NCBI GenBank assembly: GCA_039583875.1
Contig: CM077162.1
Coordinates: 110,393,808 to 110,457,807 of the forward strand
Direction of reading: 5' to 3'
DNA: 64,000 bases
Source of the DNA: Platanthera guangdongensis
Taxonomy: Eukaryota; Streptophyta; Magnoliopsida; Asparagales; Orchidaceae
The first letter of the stretch is position 1. Every line of letters begins with the position of its first letter. This document shows positions 20,729 to 33,091 of the stretch, piece by piece. The notes under the pieces are model-generated. The model was given only the letters and a program-made list of their open reading frames with translations. It was not told the DNA's origin and searched no databases. A program made the position numbers and the translations under genes.

Positions 20729-22384
20729 TTACTCTAAGTTTATCATTCCTAGTTCAATTTTAAATCTATTGAACTTAGCTTCTTCTAGGGGCTTAGTATA
20801 CATATCAGCTATTTGATTATCAGTTTTAACATATTCAAGTAAAATATCTTCTCTTTCTACATGCTCCCTAAGAAAATGATATTTAATTTCAATATGTTTT
20901 GTTCTACTATGAGATACAGGATTATTAGCTATTGAAATAGCATTAGTAGAATCACAGAAGAGTGGAGTTCTACTTACCTGAAATCCGTAGTCCTCAAGCT
21001 GATGTTGTATCCACAGAAGTTGAGCACAGCAACTTCCAGCAGCCACATACTCTGATTCTGCAGTGGAGATAGCCACACTTGTTTGCTTTTTGCTACTCCA
21101 TGAAATTAGTCTCCCACCTAGGAATTGACAGGTTCTAGTAGTGCTTTTTCTATCTTCTTTGCATCCTGCAAAGTCTGCATCTGAATAACCTGTTAGTTCA
21201 AAATCCCCATTCCTAGGGTACCAGAGGCCTAGATAGGGAGTGCCCTTTAGATATCTCAATATTCTTTTGGCAGCTGTCAAATGAGACTCTTTAGGGCAGG
21301 TTTGATACCTTGCACAGACACATGTAGCATACATGATATCTGGTCTACTAGCAGTCAAGTATAATAGGGAGCCAACTATCCCTCTATACAAGGTTTCATC
21401 TACAGGTTTCCCTGTATCATCCTTGCTGAGAGACATACTTGACCCCATAGGAGTCTTCATGGTACTGGATGAATCCATACCATACTTCCTTATGAGTTCT
21501 AGGGTGAACTTGGACTGACATATGGATAAACCACTCTCAGTATGTTTAACTTGGAGACCCAAGAAAAACTTCAGCTCTCCCATACTACTCATCTCAAATT
21601 GGCCTTGCATAAGTTTTGCAAACTTTTTGCAAAGGCTGCTTTCAGTAGACCCAAATATAATGTCATCTACATATATTTGGACTAGTATAACTTTGCCTCT
21701 AGATTCCCTAAGGAATAGAGTCTTATCTATTTTCCCCCTTGAGAACTTGTTCTCAATGAGGAAACTAGATAGGGTTTCATACCAAGCCCTAGGGGCTTGC
21801 TTTAACCCATATAAAGCTTTCCTAAGTCTATAGACATGATGAGATAGAGTTGGATCAACAAAACCTGAAGGCTGTTCCACATAGACTTCCTCTTTAAGAT
21901 TACCATTCAGAAATGCTGACTTGACATCCATTTGGTAAACCTTGAATCCTTGAAAGGTTGCATAGGCCAAGAACATCCTTATGGCTTCCAGTCTGGCTAT
22001 TAGAGCAAAGGTTTGATCAAAGTCAATACCTTCTTCTTGCCTATATCCTTTAGCAACCAATCTTGCTTTATTCTTAATGATGACCCCTTGTTCATCCATC
22101 TTATTCCTGTAGATCCACTTAGTTCCTATTATATTGTGGTCTTTAGGTTTAGGAACAAGTTCCCAGACCTTGCACCTCTTGAACTGATTAAGCTCTTCTT
22201 GCATTGCTTCAGTCCACTGTGGATCTAGTATGGCTTCTTCAAACTTCTTAGGTTCAACTTGAGATAGAAAACTGGAGTAGATTGCTGCATTCAGGTTTCT
22301 GCTCCTTATTTGTACTCCTTGTCTTGGATCTCCAATAATATGCTCTACTGGATGATCTCTAAGATGCCTATTGGCTGGAGGCAT
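20729..22384 (-). pseudogene. Copia A reverse transcriptase-RNase H
   Basis: 551 aa of the C-terminal Pol. RT shows [55 protein letters not shown] and catalytic YVDD. RNase H follows ([43 protein letters not shown]) and ends at the stop at 20729-20731. Typical Ty1/copia order and motifs of the SIRE/Maximus type. This segment alone is open, but it belongs to a gag-pol frame broken upstream (stop at 22499-22501). Confidence 0.93.
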
Positions 22385-22498
22385 CCTAAGTTCTGGTTGA
22401 ACCTCTTCAACACCTCCATCATGCTGTACTCCTTGAACTTCTTCAGCAATTGGTACATGTAGTTCTCCCCCTGGACAACAGCCACTGTCTTCTACTTG

Positions 22499-23401
22499 CT
22501 ATCTTGCAGTAGGTACTTCTTCTATAGTAAGCTTGTCCATCTTCTTTGTTAAACCTGTGGGGCTGCATACACTACTAGACAACTCATTGTTAATAAGTTT
22601 AGTCTCATTAAAAACTACATGTACAGATTCTTCTACAACTTGTGTAGACAAGTTGTAGACACTATAAGCCTTACTGTTATTGCTGTACCCAACAAAAATT
22701 CCCTCTTGGGACTTGGCAGCAAACTTAGTCAAGTAAGACTTTCCATTGTTAAGTATGAAGCATTTGCAGCCAAAAATCCTGAAGTAGGATAGGTTTGGTT
22801 TCTTGCCTTTCACAAATTCATAGGGGGTCTTGTTGAGCCTTTTAGTGATGGTAGCCCTATTTATAACATGGCATGCAGTGTTAACTGCTTCAGCCCAGAA
22901 ATATTCTGGTAGTGATGTATCACTTAATAGGGTCCTACCAACCTCTATCAAGGTCCTATTCTTCCTCTCAGCAATGCCATTTTGCTGAGGTGTTCTAGGT
23001 GAAGAGAATTCTTGAAATATCCCAAAGTCTTCATATAGTTTTGTCATGCTATCAGACTGAAAGTCAGTACCATGGTCACTTCTAATCTTGACCACTATAC
23101 TGTTTAGTTCATTCTGAATTTGCTTGACAAAGCTATAGAAGACATTAGGTGTTTCAGATTTCTGTCTTAAGAAGAACACCCAGGAAAACCTTGAGTAGTC
23201 ATCTACAACTACAAAGGTATAGACCTTCCTACCTAGGCTGTGAACTGGCATTGGACCAAAGAGATCCATATGCAAGAGGTATAAACACCTCGCAGCATCT
23301 TTGTTTTCTATGCTTCTAAAGGTGGATTTAGTCTGCTTGCCCTTTTGACAAGCTGAGCAAATACCATCTTTAACACACTTAACTTGAGGACCATTCCTCA
23401 C
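22499..23401 (-). pseudogene. Copia A integrase
   Basis: 300 aa. The zinc region continues from upstream (GICSACQKGKQ), then the catalytic core: LHMDLFGPMPV (first Asp), VVVDDYSRFSWVFFL, IRSDHGTDFQ (second Asp), SPRTPQQNGIAERKNRT (Glu). A C-terminal region with FVKGKKPNLSYFRIFGCKCF follows. Bounded by in-frame stops at 23462-23464 and 22499-22501. Confidence 0.93.
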
Positions 23402-23461
23402 TAACTCTTTGCTAAAGAGTTTGCTAATAGTCTTATAGTTAAGATGAGCTAGCCTCTTGTG

Positions 23462-23896
23462 TCATTTGACACAATAAGAGACTGTCTCATCAGCTACAAG
23501 ACACACTGGAGAACCATTGTTCTCAACCATAATGTCTAAGCAGTAGACATTTCTTTTCCTATAACCTGTCAAAATGATCTCTTGATCACTTGACCTCTTG
23601 ATATGACAACCATTTTTCACAAATGAGATGTCATACCCTACATCACTTAACTGACTTATACTTATTAGGTTGTGTTTCAACCCTTTAACATAAGCCACTT
23701 GAGTAATGGTAACCAAGTTGCTAGAAATGTTACCAAATCCTTTGATGATTCCTTTTTCAGAACCACCAAAGGTTACTTTTTGACCATCTTTGATTGGAAT
23801 ATAGTCCCTTAGTAATCCTCTAGTTCCAGTCATATGTCTGGAACATCCACTGTCCAAGTACCATATTGGGGCATGGCCACTTGGACTCACCTGCAA
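23462..23896 (-). pseudogene. Copia A protease and pre-integrase domain
   Basis: Aspartic protease with WYLDSGCSRHMTG (copia-type DSG), then KVTFGGSEKG and a GAG-pre-integrase segment ending SYCVK. An in-frame stop (23462-23464) replaces the residue before HKRLAHLN, normally Trp in this motif, which is consistent with TGG to TGA. Confidence 0.92.
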
Positions 23897-23902
23897 AACA
23901 GA

Positions 23903-25948
23903 TTAGTGAACCTTAGAACCCAAAGTATTCTTGGGTCCTTGGTACTTGTTAGTTTGCAACCTGACAAAGCTACCTACTGGCATTCCAACAGGTAGTTTGT
24001 AACTCACTTTGGCACTAGTATTGTGCCAACAATCCATTGCAAAATGGCCAACCTTGCCACAGTACCAACATTCAAACTTATTGTACCTTTGCTTAGGTAC
24101 TGTCTTTGCTGTTTTATCTACAGCAGACTTGTTGAATGTTGGGGCTTTGCCCTTGGACTTGGACTTGGACTGCTCAGTCCTTGCAGGTCTAGTGAAACCC
24201 AATCCAGCCTTGCCTTTGTGATGAACAAATTCATCAATTAAAGGTAGGACTGACTTAGGTTTAGAAAACCTAGCAACAAGCTCTCTCTCCTTCTGAAGAT
24301 TAATCTCCAGACTCTTGATTTGATCATTCTTAAAGGTGATAGTCCCCATCTGAATCACTGTAATGTGCTTTAGTCTGGCTATCTCATTAAGCTTTTGATC
24401 AAATAACTTCTCAGAATCTGTTGCAGCAGCTTTGAGATCAACAATTTACTTTGCCTGACTTTTGGCTAGGGACTTGCTCTTCTTGTAAGCTTGCAATAGT
24501 ACTTTATATTCATCTATCAGCTGATGAATATCATCCTCAGACTCAGATACACTTTCATCACTTGATGAAGATGAATCTGATTCTGTACTGGCACAAGAAA
24601 CTGAACTCAAAGTTGAACTTTGTACCTTACTGGGTCCTGGCTGCTCCAGGATTTTGTCACTCTCTGTCAAAGCCATTAGCCCTTGGCATTGACTGTCTTC
24701 TTGTTCATATATAGACTCCATAATCTGCATAAATTATTATTTTTCTTCTTCTTCAGCAAACAGCCCTATGTATGCCTCAGCATCAGACTCAGTTTCTGAA
24801 GAAGAGATATCTGATAGAGTCTTCTCCTTCTTGGCAACAAAAGACTTTTCTTTCTTGCCTTTAAAATGAGTCTTCTTCTTGTCACTAGACTCTTTTCTCT
24901 TTTCAGGACAATCTGCAACAACATGGCCTTGTCTATTGTAGCAATAGCACACTATTTTTGAAACAGTTGCCTTGCTAGATTTAGTCCTCTTCCTGTCCTT
25001 CTTTGAAGACTTTTTGTTCTGATAGAAGTCTTCTTTTCCTTGTGAAGTAGAAGGCCTTGTCCTCCACTGTTTCTTCTTCAAGAATTTCTGAAAATGTCTA
25101 GTGAAGGCAGCAAAGTCTTCATCACTTTCACTGCTTTCAGATTTTGTGCTGACTGACTCATCTGACTCTGATTCAGCAACCTTTGGAGGTGGAGTTGGTG
25201 ACTTATTCCTGTACTTTCTGGGGGCTTCTGTCTTGAAAGTTACAGTTCTTTCCATGTGATCATTTCTTGTTGATTTCTCCTCCTCTTTTCTCACTATCAA
25301 CTGCATTTCATAAGACAATAACTTGCCAAACAGTGTAGGTGGAGGAATTTCTCCCAACTTAGTCATTTCTCTAATGACACAGATCTTGGTGTCCCAATCT
25401 TTAGTTAGGGATCTTAGGAACTTGTCATTTAGTTCATAATTACTGAACTCTCTTCCATAAGACATGAGTTCATTCACTATCCTATAGAACTTCTTATAGC
25501 ACTCAGTTATGCTATCACCCTTTCCTTGTCTAAAACTTTCATACTCTTGATTTAGCAAGAATTTTCTGTCTTGCCTTACTTCTTCAGAACCCTCCATATA
25601 CACAATAAGAGTATCCCACATCTCTTTGGCTGTCTTACAGTGTATTAGATTCTGAAAAGTTGCATCATCTATGACACTCACTATAATGTTTTGTGCCCTT
25701 TTGTCCATGGTGGCTAGGACAATCTCATCCTTTGTCATTTCAGAGAAATCCTTTGGAGTTCTCTGATTTGCATCTAGAACTGATATCTTCATGGGCACAT
25801 ATGGCCCCTCCTTTACTGTGATATAGATACTAGGGTCTGAGGCTTCCATAAACAGCCTTACCCTTTCCTTCCAGATCCCAAATATCTCTTTCCTACATAT
25901 AGGTAATTTTATGGATCCCAATTCCTTGTGATTCTCAGAGGAACCCAT
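23903..25948 (-). pseudogene. Copia A Gag, broken by stops
   Basis: Starts at ATG 25948 (MGSSENHKELGSIKLP). The UBN2-type Gag domain (about residues 15-210) is followed by acidic Ser/Glu-rich tracts and a zinc knuckle (CYCYNRQGHVVADC). After a double TAA at 24734-24739 the same frame continues through a Ser/Asp-rich segment and a basic linker to a second knuckle (CWYCGKVGHFAMDC). Further in-frame stops are at 24446-24448 and 23903-23905. All pieces from 25948 to 20729 are in one frame, with no frameshift in 5.2 kb. Confidence 0.9.
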
Positions 25949-26039
25949 GGTTCTTGATTTTCTTGAATCTGTAATTTGACTTAGACTGAATCTGCCAATC
26001 AGGATCTCCTCAGACTGTTAGTCCTTTTTGAGTAACCTA

Positions 26040-26051
26040 GCTCTGATACCA
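26040..26051 (-). other. Primer binding site of copia A
   Basis: Minus strand reads TGGTATCAGAGC, the full 12-base match to initiator-Met tRNA, 2 bp inside the LTR end. Confidence 0.9.
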
Positions 26052-26215
26052 CTTGAAAGATATAGTACCGAAACACCTAGAGGGGGGGGTGAATAGGTGA
26101 CCAAATTCTTTTTAAACTTTATGGCAGTAATCAGTTAATATCACAGAATTCTAACTATTTTATCACAGCAATCACATAGCATACACAGCAAATCACAATC
26201 ACAGCAGACATAGAG

Positions 26216-26222
26216 TTTTATA
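26216..26222 (-). promoter_or_regulatory. TATA box in LTR of copia A
   Basis: Minus strand TATAAAA in GGGGAACCACTATAAAACT, preceded by GTGGATGTACCCA. The same module occurs in B (29265-29271, minus), C (34933-34939) and E (37685-37690), so it is the conserved core promoter of this copia group. Confidence 0.75.
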
Positions 26223-27062
26223 GTGGTTCCCCAAGCTTTGGGTACATCCACTTTCCCCCTTCGCCTATCTAGCAATGAACTAGATTCGGCCAAACTTCTC
26301 CACTATCTCAGAACTCAAACTGGTTCCTAAACCTCAGACTCAAGTCCCTATAACTCAGCTTTTCCACAAAGCCTACACTCAGCAACAAAGGTCTACACTC
26401 AGCCACCCAGGCCTACACACAGCCACAAAAAAGCCTACACTCAGAGATTCCAATCTCCTACACTCAGGCTCCCAAAGCCCTACACTCAGCCTTTATAATT
26501 ACAGGCTTACAAAACTCAGATCCAAAGGATCCTACAAGTTATAATGAATACAAAATGTTTAAACTCCACAACTTAGATGAAAGAGAGATAAGTTGTGAGA
26601 TTCTTGATGAGTTCTTGGAAGAACTCAACTGGACTCAATCTGACTTAGCTTTCTTCAAAGCTTCTTGAAAGTAGAACTGAATAAGATTGACTCCTTCTGC
26701 AGTTGATCCTTGATCTCTGCTACTTGAGATCCAGAATAAATCTGAACCCTTCTTCTCAGCCTAGTTCCAATGGCTGATTTCTTGGATGGAGCTCTCTCTC
26801 TCCAACTTCTTAGATCTGCACTTTAATCTTCAAGGAATTGCTAGATCTTCTTTGTTAGATACTTGAACAATAATTTGAACAACTTTCAATCTGTCCAACA
26901 ACTTGTTTCTGTAGACTGTATGAGCCTATTTATAGGCCTTCTTCATGGTAACCGGCTGGTCCGGTCCATAACTGAATTCTGACATCTCTGACAGGTGCTG
27001 TAGACCAGCTGGAACGGCAGCTGTCAAGTCATCAAGTCAGTTCTTGAAAGTTCTCTAACTGT

Positions 27063-27715
27063 TTGAAAGTGTCGAGACTTTCTGTCTTTAAGTGTCGACA
27101 CTTATAGACCAAGTGTCGACACAAGTTGTGTAAGTGTCGACACTAGCCTACAAGGTGTCGACACAACTCCTTGTGTTGTAGATTCTATATCTCGACACAG
27201 TTTCTTCTTCATGTATCGACACTGAAATTGAGTGTCGACACAAGTACTTGAACTTCTGTATTTTGCTGAATTCTTCTAAGTGTCGACACATCTCCTTTGT
27301 GTCGACACATCTTCATGTGTTGAATCTGATAAGTGTCGACACTGCTTCTTGGTGTCGACACATGTCTTTATTGTTGATACTTGCTGAGTGTCGACACAGC
27401 TCCTTGTGTCGACACTTGATTCTTCTGTTGAGACTTCAGCTGAGTGTCGACACAGCTCCAAGTGTCGACACTTTCTGGTATAGACACAGTTCTTCTAGGT
27501 GTCGACACTGCTGTTAAGTGTCGACACATCTTTTTTGTACTTTTCTTCACTGAGTGTCGACACAGCTCCTTGTGTCGACACTTTCTGTCTGGTGTCGACT
27601 CTGCATCCCAGGTGTCGACACAATGACTCCAAGTGTCGACACTGCTTGCCTGGGTGTCGACACAAGTCTTCTTAAGTGTCGACACTTTCCCTCTGGGTGT
27701 CGACACATGGACTTA
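27063..27715 (-). repeat. GTGTCGACAC array in LTR of copia A
   Basis: I count 23 GTCGAC hexamers between about 27092 and 27712, nearly all as GTGTCGACAC or TGTCGACACA, about every 27 bp, plus single-mismatch variants. Random expectation for a hexamer is about one in 4 kb. The spacers are short, T/C-rich and related to each other. Confidence 0.95.
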
Positions 27716-27851
27716 GAAATTTTTGCTTCAGTCCTGCAAATACTTAACCTGCACAAGTAACTCAACAACACATCAAATACATTTTGATGTATATCATTGA
27801 GTTGGGTGAGGCTTCTTCAAATCAGGTACATTTAAACCAATGTACCCAACA

Positions 27852-28998
27852 CCTCAGCTTCTGACACAGTTTCTGAAGAAGACATGTCTAACAGGCTCTT
27901 GTCCTTCTTGGCAACAAAGGACCTTTCCTTCTTGACCTTGAATTGAGTCTTCTTCTTATCATTAGACTCTTTCCTTCTCTCTGGACAGTCAGCAATAACA
28001 AGTCCTAGTCTGTTACAGCAATAGCATACAATTTTTGATAAAGTTACTTTGCTTGACTTGGGCTTTCTCCTGTCTTTCTTTGATGACCTCTGTGCTGTGG
28101 ATGGCTTAGTCCTCCACTGTTTCTTCTTTAGGAACTTCTGAAAGTGTCTTGTGAAAGCTGCAAAGTCCTCATCACTCTCACAGCTCTCAGAATTCCTGCT
28201 TTCTGATTCATCTGATTCAGTCTCAGCAACCTTTGGAGGTGGAGAAGGAGACTTACTTCTGTATTTTCTGGTGGCTTCTGTCTTGAATGCCACTGTTCTT
28301 TCTTTATTCTCAATTCTGGTAGTCTTATCCTCTTCTTTCCTTACCATCAACTGCATTTCATAGGATAGCAGTTTTCCAAATAAAGTTGGAGGAGGAATAT
28401 CTGCTAACTTGGCCATTTCCCTAATGACACAGATCTTGGTGTCCCAATCCTTTGTTAGGGACCTTAAGAACTTATTATTCAGCTCATAATTGCTGAATTC
28501 TCTTCCATAGGACATTAGCTCATTGACAATCCTATAGAATTTCTTATAGCATTCTGTTATGCTATCAGACCTACCTTGCCTGAAACTTTCATATTCTTGG
28601 TTTAATAAAGACTTTCTGTTCTGTCTCACTTCTTCTGAACCCTCCATATACACTATAAGAGTATCCCACATCTCCTTAGCTGTCTTACAGTGCATCAAGT
28701 TCTGAAATGTAGCATCATCTATGGCACTTACAATGATATTCTGAGCCCTCTTGTCCATGGTGGCCAGAATAATCTCATCTTTTGTCATTTCAGAAAAGTC
28801 TTTAGGTGTTCTCTGATTTGCATCTAAGACTGATACCTTCATAGGCACATATGACCCTTCTTTAACTGTGATATATATTCTAGGGTCTGAGGCTTCCATA
28901 AACAGTCTCACCCTTTCTTTCCAGATGCCAAAAATCTTTTTTCTCCAAATGGGCAACTTCATGGATCCAAGTTCCTTATGATTCTCTGTTGAACCCAT
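27852..28998 (-). pseudogene. Copia B Gag, truncated by insertion of A
   Basis: Open from ATG 28998 (MGSTENHKELGSMKLP) for about 382 codons to the A LTR. UBN2-type Gag domain, Ser/Glu tracts and a zinc knuckle in which the usual Gly is Leu (CYCCNRLGLVIADC). Very close to A gag along its whole length but without internal stops. A's insertion point is in the Ser/Glu-rich tail (SETVSEAEV). The last few residues reading LGTLV come from the A LTR. Confidence 0.92.
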
Positions 28999-29088
28999 GT
29001 TTCTTGATTTTTTTGATTCTGCACTTTACTTATACTGAATCTGCCAACAGGATCTACTCAGACAGTTAAGTCCTTTTTGAGTAACCTG

Positions 29089-29100
29089 GCTCTGATACCA
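29089..29100 (-). other. Primer binding site of copia B
   Basis: Minus strand TGGTATCAGAGC, 2 bp from the LTR end at 29103. Confidence 0.9.
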
Positions 29101-29102
29101 CT

Positions 29103-31030
29103 TGAAAGAAATTGTACCTAATCACCTAGAGGGGGAGGGGGGGGGTGAATAGGTGACTTAATCTTTTTAAACTTTTTGGCAGATAATACCACAGAGTTAT
29201 AATCAATTCTTCACAGCAATCAATCAGCAATCACAGAATAAACAAGCACACAGTGAACACACAGATTTATAGTGGTTCCCCAAGGTTTGGGTACATCCAC
29301 TTCCCCCTTCGCCTATCTAGTAGTGTACTAGATTCGGCCAAACTTCTCCACTATCTCAGATCCTCAGATCTTACACTCAGAACCCCAAACAGGTTCCTAC
29401 AGCTCAGTCCCAAGGCCCTACAACTCAGTCTTCTCCAAAGACCTACACTCAGCCACAAGGCCTACACTTAGAGAAATAGATCTCCTACACTCAGGCACAC
29501 AGGCCCTACCACTCAGCCTTTATAATTGCAGGCTTACAACTCAGATCCCTAAGAATCCTATAAGAAAATAAGAATACAAAGTATATACCTACAACTCAGA
29601 AAAAGAGAGAAGAGTTGATAGGTTCTTGATGAGTTCTTGAATGAACTCTGTTGAGATCAACCTCACTTGACTTTCTTCAAAGCTTCTTGAATGTAGAACA
29701 TAATAGGATTGATTCTCTGCAGCTGATCTTCAATCACTGTAACTTAAGATTCAGAACTAGGTCTGAACCCTTCTTCACAGCCTGGTTCCAACGGCTGTCT
29801 TCTTGGATGGAGCTCTCTCTCTCCAACTTCTTAGATCTTCACTTGAAAATGATTCTTCAATGAATAGCTAGATCTTCTTCTCTTTTTCAATCTCTTGATC
29901 ATCTCTTTCTGTTGACAGTATAAGCCTATATATAGGCCTTCTTCATGGTGACCGGCTGATCCGGTTCCTAACAGCTTCCTGACAACTCTGATAGTTGCAG
30001 TAGACCGGCTGGAATAGCAGCTGTCATGTCAACCAGTCACTTCTTGAAATATCTGTAACTGTTTGAAAGTGTCGAGACAGTCTGTCTTTAAGTGTCGACA
30101 CTTATAGACCAAGTGTCGACACAAGTTGACTAAGTGTCGACACTAGCCTTCAAGGTGTCGACACAACTCCTTGTGTTGTAGAATTCACTTCTCGACACAG
30201 CTTCTTCAATATGTGTCGACACTGATATTGTATGTCGACACAACTTCTTGTTCTTCAGTACTTAGTTGAATTCTTGTAAGTGTCGACACAACTCCTTTGT
30301 GTCGACACATCTTCTTGTGTTGAACTTGTTCAGTGTCGACACATCTTCTTGGTGTCGACACATGCCTTCTGTGTTGATACTTGCTGAGTGTCGACACAGC
30401 TCCTTGTGTCGACACATTCTTCTTCTGTTGAGACTTTTGTTGAGTGTCGACACATCTCCTTTGTGTCGACACTTGTACTTAGAATTTTGTTGAACTTTGC
30501 TAAGTGTCGACACAGCCTCCTAGTGTCGACACTTTCTTCATGTGTTGAGTCTTCTGCTGTGTGTCGACATATTCTTCATTATATCGACACTTATACTTAG
30601 ACTCTGTTGAAATTTGCTGAGTGTCGACACAGCCTCCAAGTGTCGACACTTTCTGATGTAGACACAGTTCCTCTGGGTGTCAACACTGATTCTTAGTGTC
30701 GACACTGCTTCACTGGACTTTTCTTCATTGAGTGTCGACACAGCCTTCATGTGTCGACACTTTCTGTCTAGTGTCGACTCTGCATCCCTGGTGTCGACAC
30801 AATTACTCCAAGTGTCGACACTACTTCTCTGGGTGTCGACACAAGTCTTCTTAAGTGTCGACACTTTGCTTCTGGGTGTCGACACATGGACTTAGAATCT
30901 TTTCAGCTTTCCCTGCAAATACTTAACCTGCACAACTAAACTCAAAACACATCAAATACATTTTGATGTATATCATTGAGTAGGGTGAGGCTTCTTCAAA
31001 TCAGATACATTTAAACCAATGTACCCAACA
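29103..31030 (-). repeat. 5' LTR of copia B (1928 bp)
   Basis: Minus strand TGTTGGGTACATTGG ... TTTCTTTCA, collinear with A's LTR but about 130 bp longer. The palindrome array is at about 30067-30890 (more than two dozen GTGTCGACAC-type sites) and the TATA box at 29265-29271. The G-run near 29129-29146 is the minus-strand C-tract. It abuts copia C at 31031; ATAAT (31031-31035) is the predicted duplication. Confidence 0.92.
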
Positions 31031-32887
31031 ATAATCTCTCTGCTCCTCCATGAAACCAATCCTCAAGTATTTGACTTCCCCAAAGGGACCCCTCTTCATC
31101 ACATGAAGAAGGTCTCCATTTCTTCTATTCAGAGATGGGAGCTCAAGCTGAAGAATCCTGCCCAAGCTGCTAAGCTTTCAGAAGTTTCAGTAGACCCAGC
31201 ATTAGAGGACAGGACTCCATCTCCCTCTCCTCATTATGTGCCCAGCTCCTCTGGTGCACCTAGTGAGGGGGAGTCTGCTCCTTCTATCTCAGTCAGGAAG
31301 TCATCTCCACCAAAAACTACCACATCTCCTCAGCCAGCAATTTCTTCCCTACCTCATACACCTCAAACTCCAGCAACTCCTTCAGATCAGATACCTCAAG
31401 AATCTCTTCTCTCAATAGCTGCTGCTATAGATGTAATTATTGCTGAACTCACTGAAGAAGTGCTGCATATTCCTCCTCCTCCTTTATCTCCTCCTGCTCC
31501 ATCCTCTGAATTTCATAAGGCTTCAACTCCTGGACAATCTCAAGATAATTCTCCTGCCAGGACTCCAGCTTCAATTCCCGATTCCTCTCAACCATAGACA
31601 TACACCATTCTCATTTCTGATGAGCCCTCTCCTGTGCCAGCAGAGGCTCCTCGCAGAAACTTAGATTTCTCTATCCCTTATGATCCAGAAGAAAGGGATG
31701 CTCTCATTCTTACAATAAGACATCACAACTCTATGACCCTTGAAGAGATAGCTCCATGGGTAGCTCCTCCTCTCCCTTCTGCTCTTCCTACATCTATTGC
31801 TCCTTCTACTGCTGCTGCTACAGACTCTTCCTCATCAGATTTGCTGCAACAGATTGCACTGCTTCTTCAAGACTAGAGAATTTATTTTGATACTTGTCTA
31901 AAGACTGTAACTGACAAGGTAACTGCTCTCGAGACTGAGATGAGTAGAGGATTTGCTGAAATCCAGTACAACACTGACAAGCTCAAGTACTTATTTCAAC
32001 TTGGTGGCAAAGCCCTAGACCACACTATCACTAGTGTTGGAGAAGTTATGGAACAAGGTGTCACCCTTGCAAATAATCAAATAGAACTGGACAAAAGAAA
32101 TGAAGCCAACAAAGTGAAAATCTGTGAAGAAGTTGGTTTTTTTAAAGAAGCTGCTATAGCGAAGCTATCTGTCGAAGTCAGAAAGGGGGAGGGATTAGTA
32201 AAAGAATATCTAGAAAAATCTGCTGCTCTCTAACAGGAACTATGGGCAACTCATGTGGAGAAAATTAAGGCTGATGTGTTAGCCTAGATTCAGAGTGTCA
32301 AGTTCCACACTTATGACACTGCTGTCTGGATGCACAACCAGATTCTGCCAGACCTTGCTGTTGACCCCAACATCATTCCACATCATTTAAATCCTCTAGC
32401 TACTGATGCCTCTGCCCCAACTGCTCCTCTGTAACCTACATTCTCTCCCAGGCCTGGAGACATAGTTGCTCTTCCAGACACCTATGCTCAAGGCTGGGAA
32501 GAAGATCCTGCTGACATTTTCCTTCATGCTTCTCCAGAGATCAAAACTTACAAGAAGAAAAGGAAGTATGTTGAAGGTCCTTCTGCTAGCAAGACTGTCC
32601 CTACTAAAGCTACTGAACATGCTGTAGTTTGGTCTACAACCTCTAAATCCCTGATTCTGGAAACTCTCAGATTAGTTATGGAATTCCATGAGAGCAGGAA
32701 TATTCATTACAGCTCATATGAATGGGAACTTTATGAAAAATCCATGACCAAGAGAAGAATCTATGACAGAGAGTATGGGAGGAACAACCCTGCAGCCCCT
32801 CCTAGACCTCACAAGTATTATCCTAAACCATACTGCTATCAGAGAAGACAACAAGAGAAATTGGACAGACAACACCATCAAGGCTGA
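31031..32887 (+). pseudogene. Copia C second ORF, 3' part, with nonsense mutations
   Basis: One plus-strand frame interrupted by stops (31595-31597, 31874-31876, 32231-32233 and others), without frameshift. It begins mid-protein at the B insertion (IISLLLHETNPQVF), continues through a Pro/Ser-rich region (about 31200-31590), then a helical, charged segment likely to form coiled coil (about 31940-32230). It ends in a Tyr/Pro-rich basic tail (HKYYPKPYCYQRRQQ). Same order as the minus-strand ORF of fragment D. The position after pol and before the polypurine tract matches the extra ORF of SIRE-type elements. I see no clear signal peptide or transmembrane segment, so calling it an envelope protein is not supported here. 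Confidence 0.8.
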
Positions 32888-33080
32888 TTTTCAAGGACTT
32901 TTGAGATTGTGAAATGATTGACTGTAGAGTTGATAATTTTGGACATTCTTATTTATATGATTCTAAGTTTTGCTCTTATTATCTTTTCTCATAAGTCTAT
33001 TGCTTGCTTGCATATTTTTCTACTTAGCACTGTTTATGTCTATAATTCACCTTAGTGTAAAGGGTTCCGACTTCAACAAA

Positions 33081-33091
33081 TACGGGGAGAT
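33081..33091 (+). other. Polypurine tract of copia C
   Basis: TACGGGGAGAT immediately before the LTR start TGTTGGGAAC. Confidence 0.8.

Larger units (their letters stand above)
26054..27851 (-). repeat. 5' LTR of copia A (1798 bp)
   Basis: Minus strand TGTTGGGTACATTGG ... TATCTTTCA. From 5' to 3' it holds a palindrome array, a spacer, the promoter module, and a C-tract flanked by CACCTA and TAGGTG near the end. It directly abuts B gag at 27852. CCTCA (27852-27856) is the predicted target duplication of A. Confidence 0.92.

Noticed and set aside
27063..30895. Regular short repeats with unique-looking spacers, CRISPR-like at first sight
   Set aside because: The repeat is only 8-10 bp and palindromic, the spacers vary in length and resemble each other, there are no cas genes, and the arrays lie inside plant LTRs.
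31031..32887. Calling the second copia ORF an envelope gene
   Set aside because: Position fits the env-like ORF of SIRE elements, but I see no signal peptide, transmembrane segment or fusion-type region, only low-complexity and coiled-coil-like sequence.
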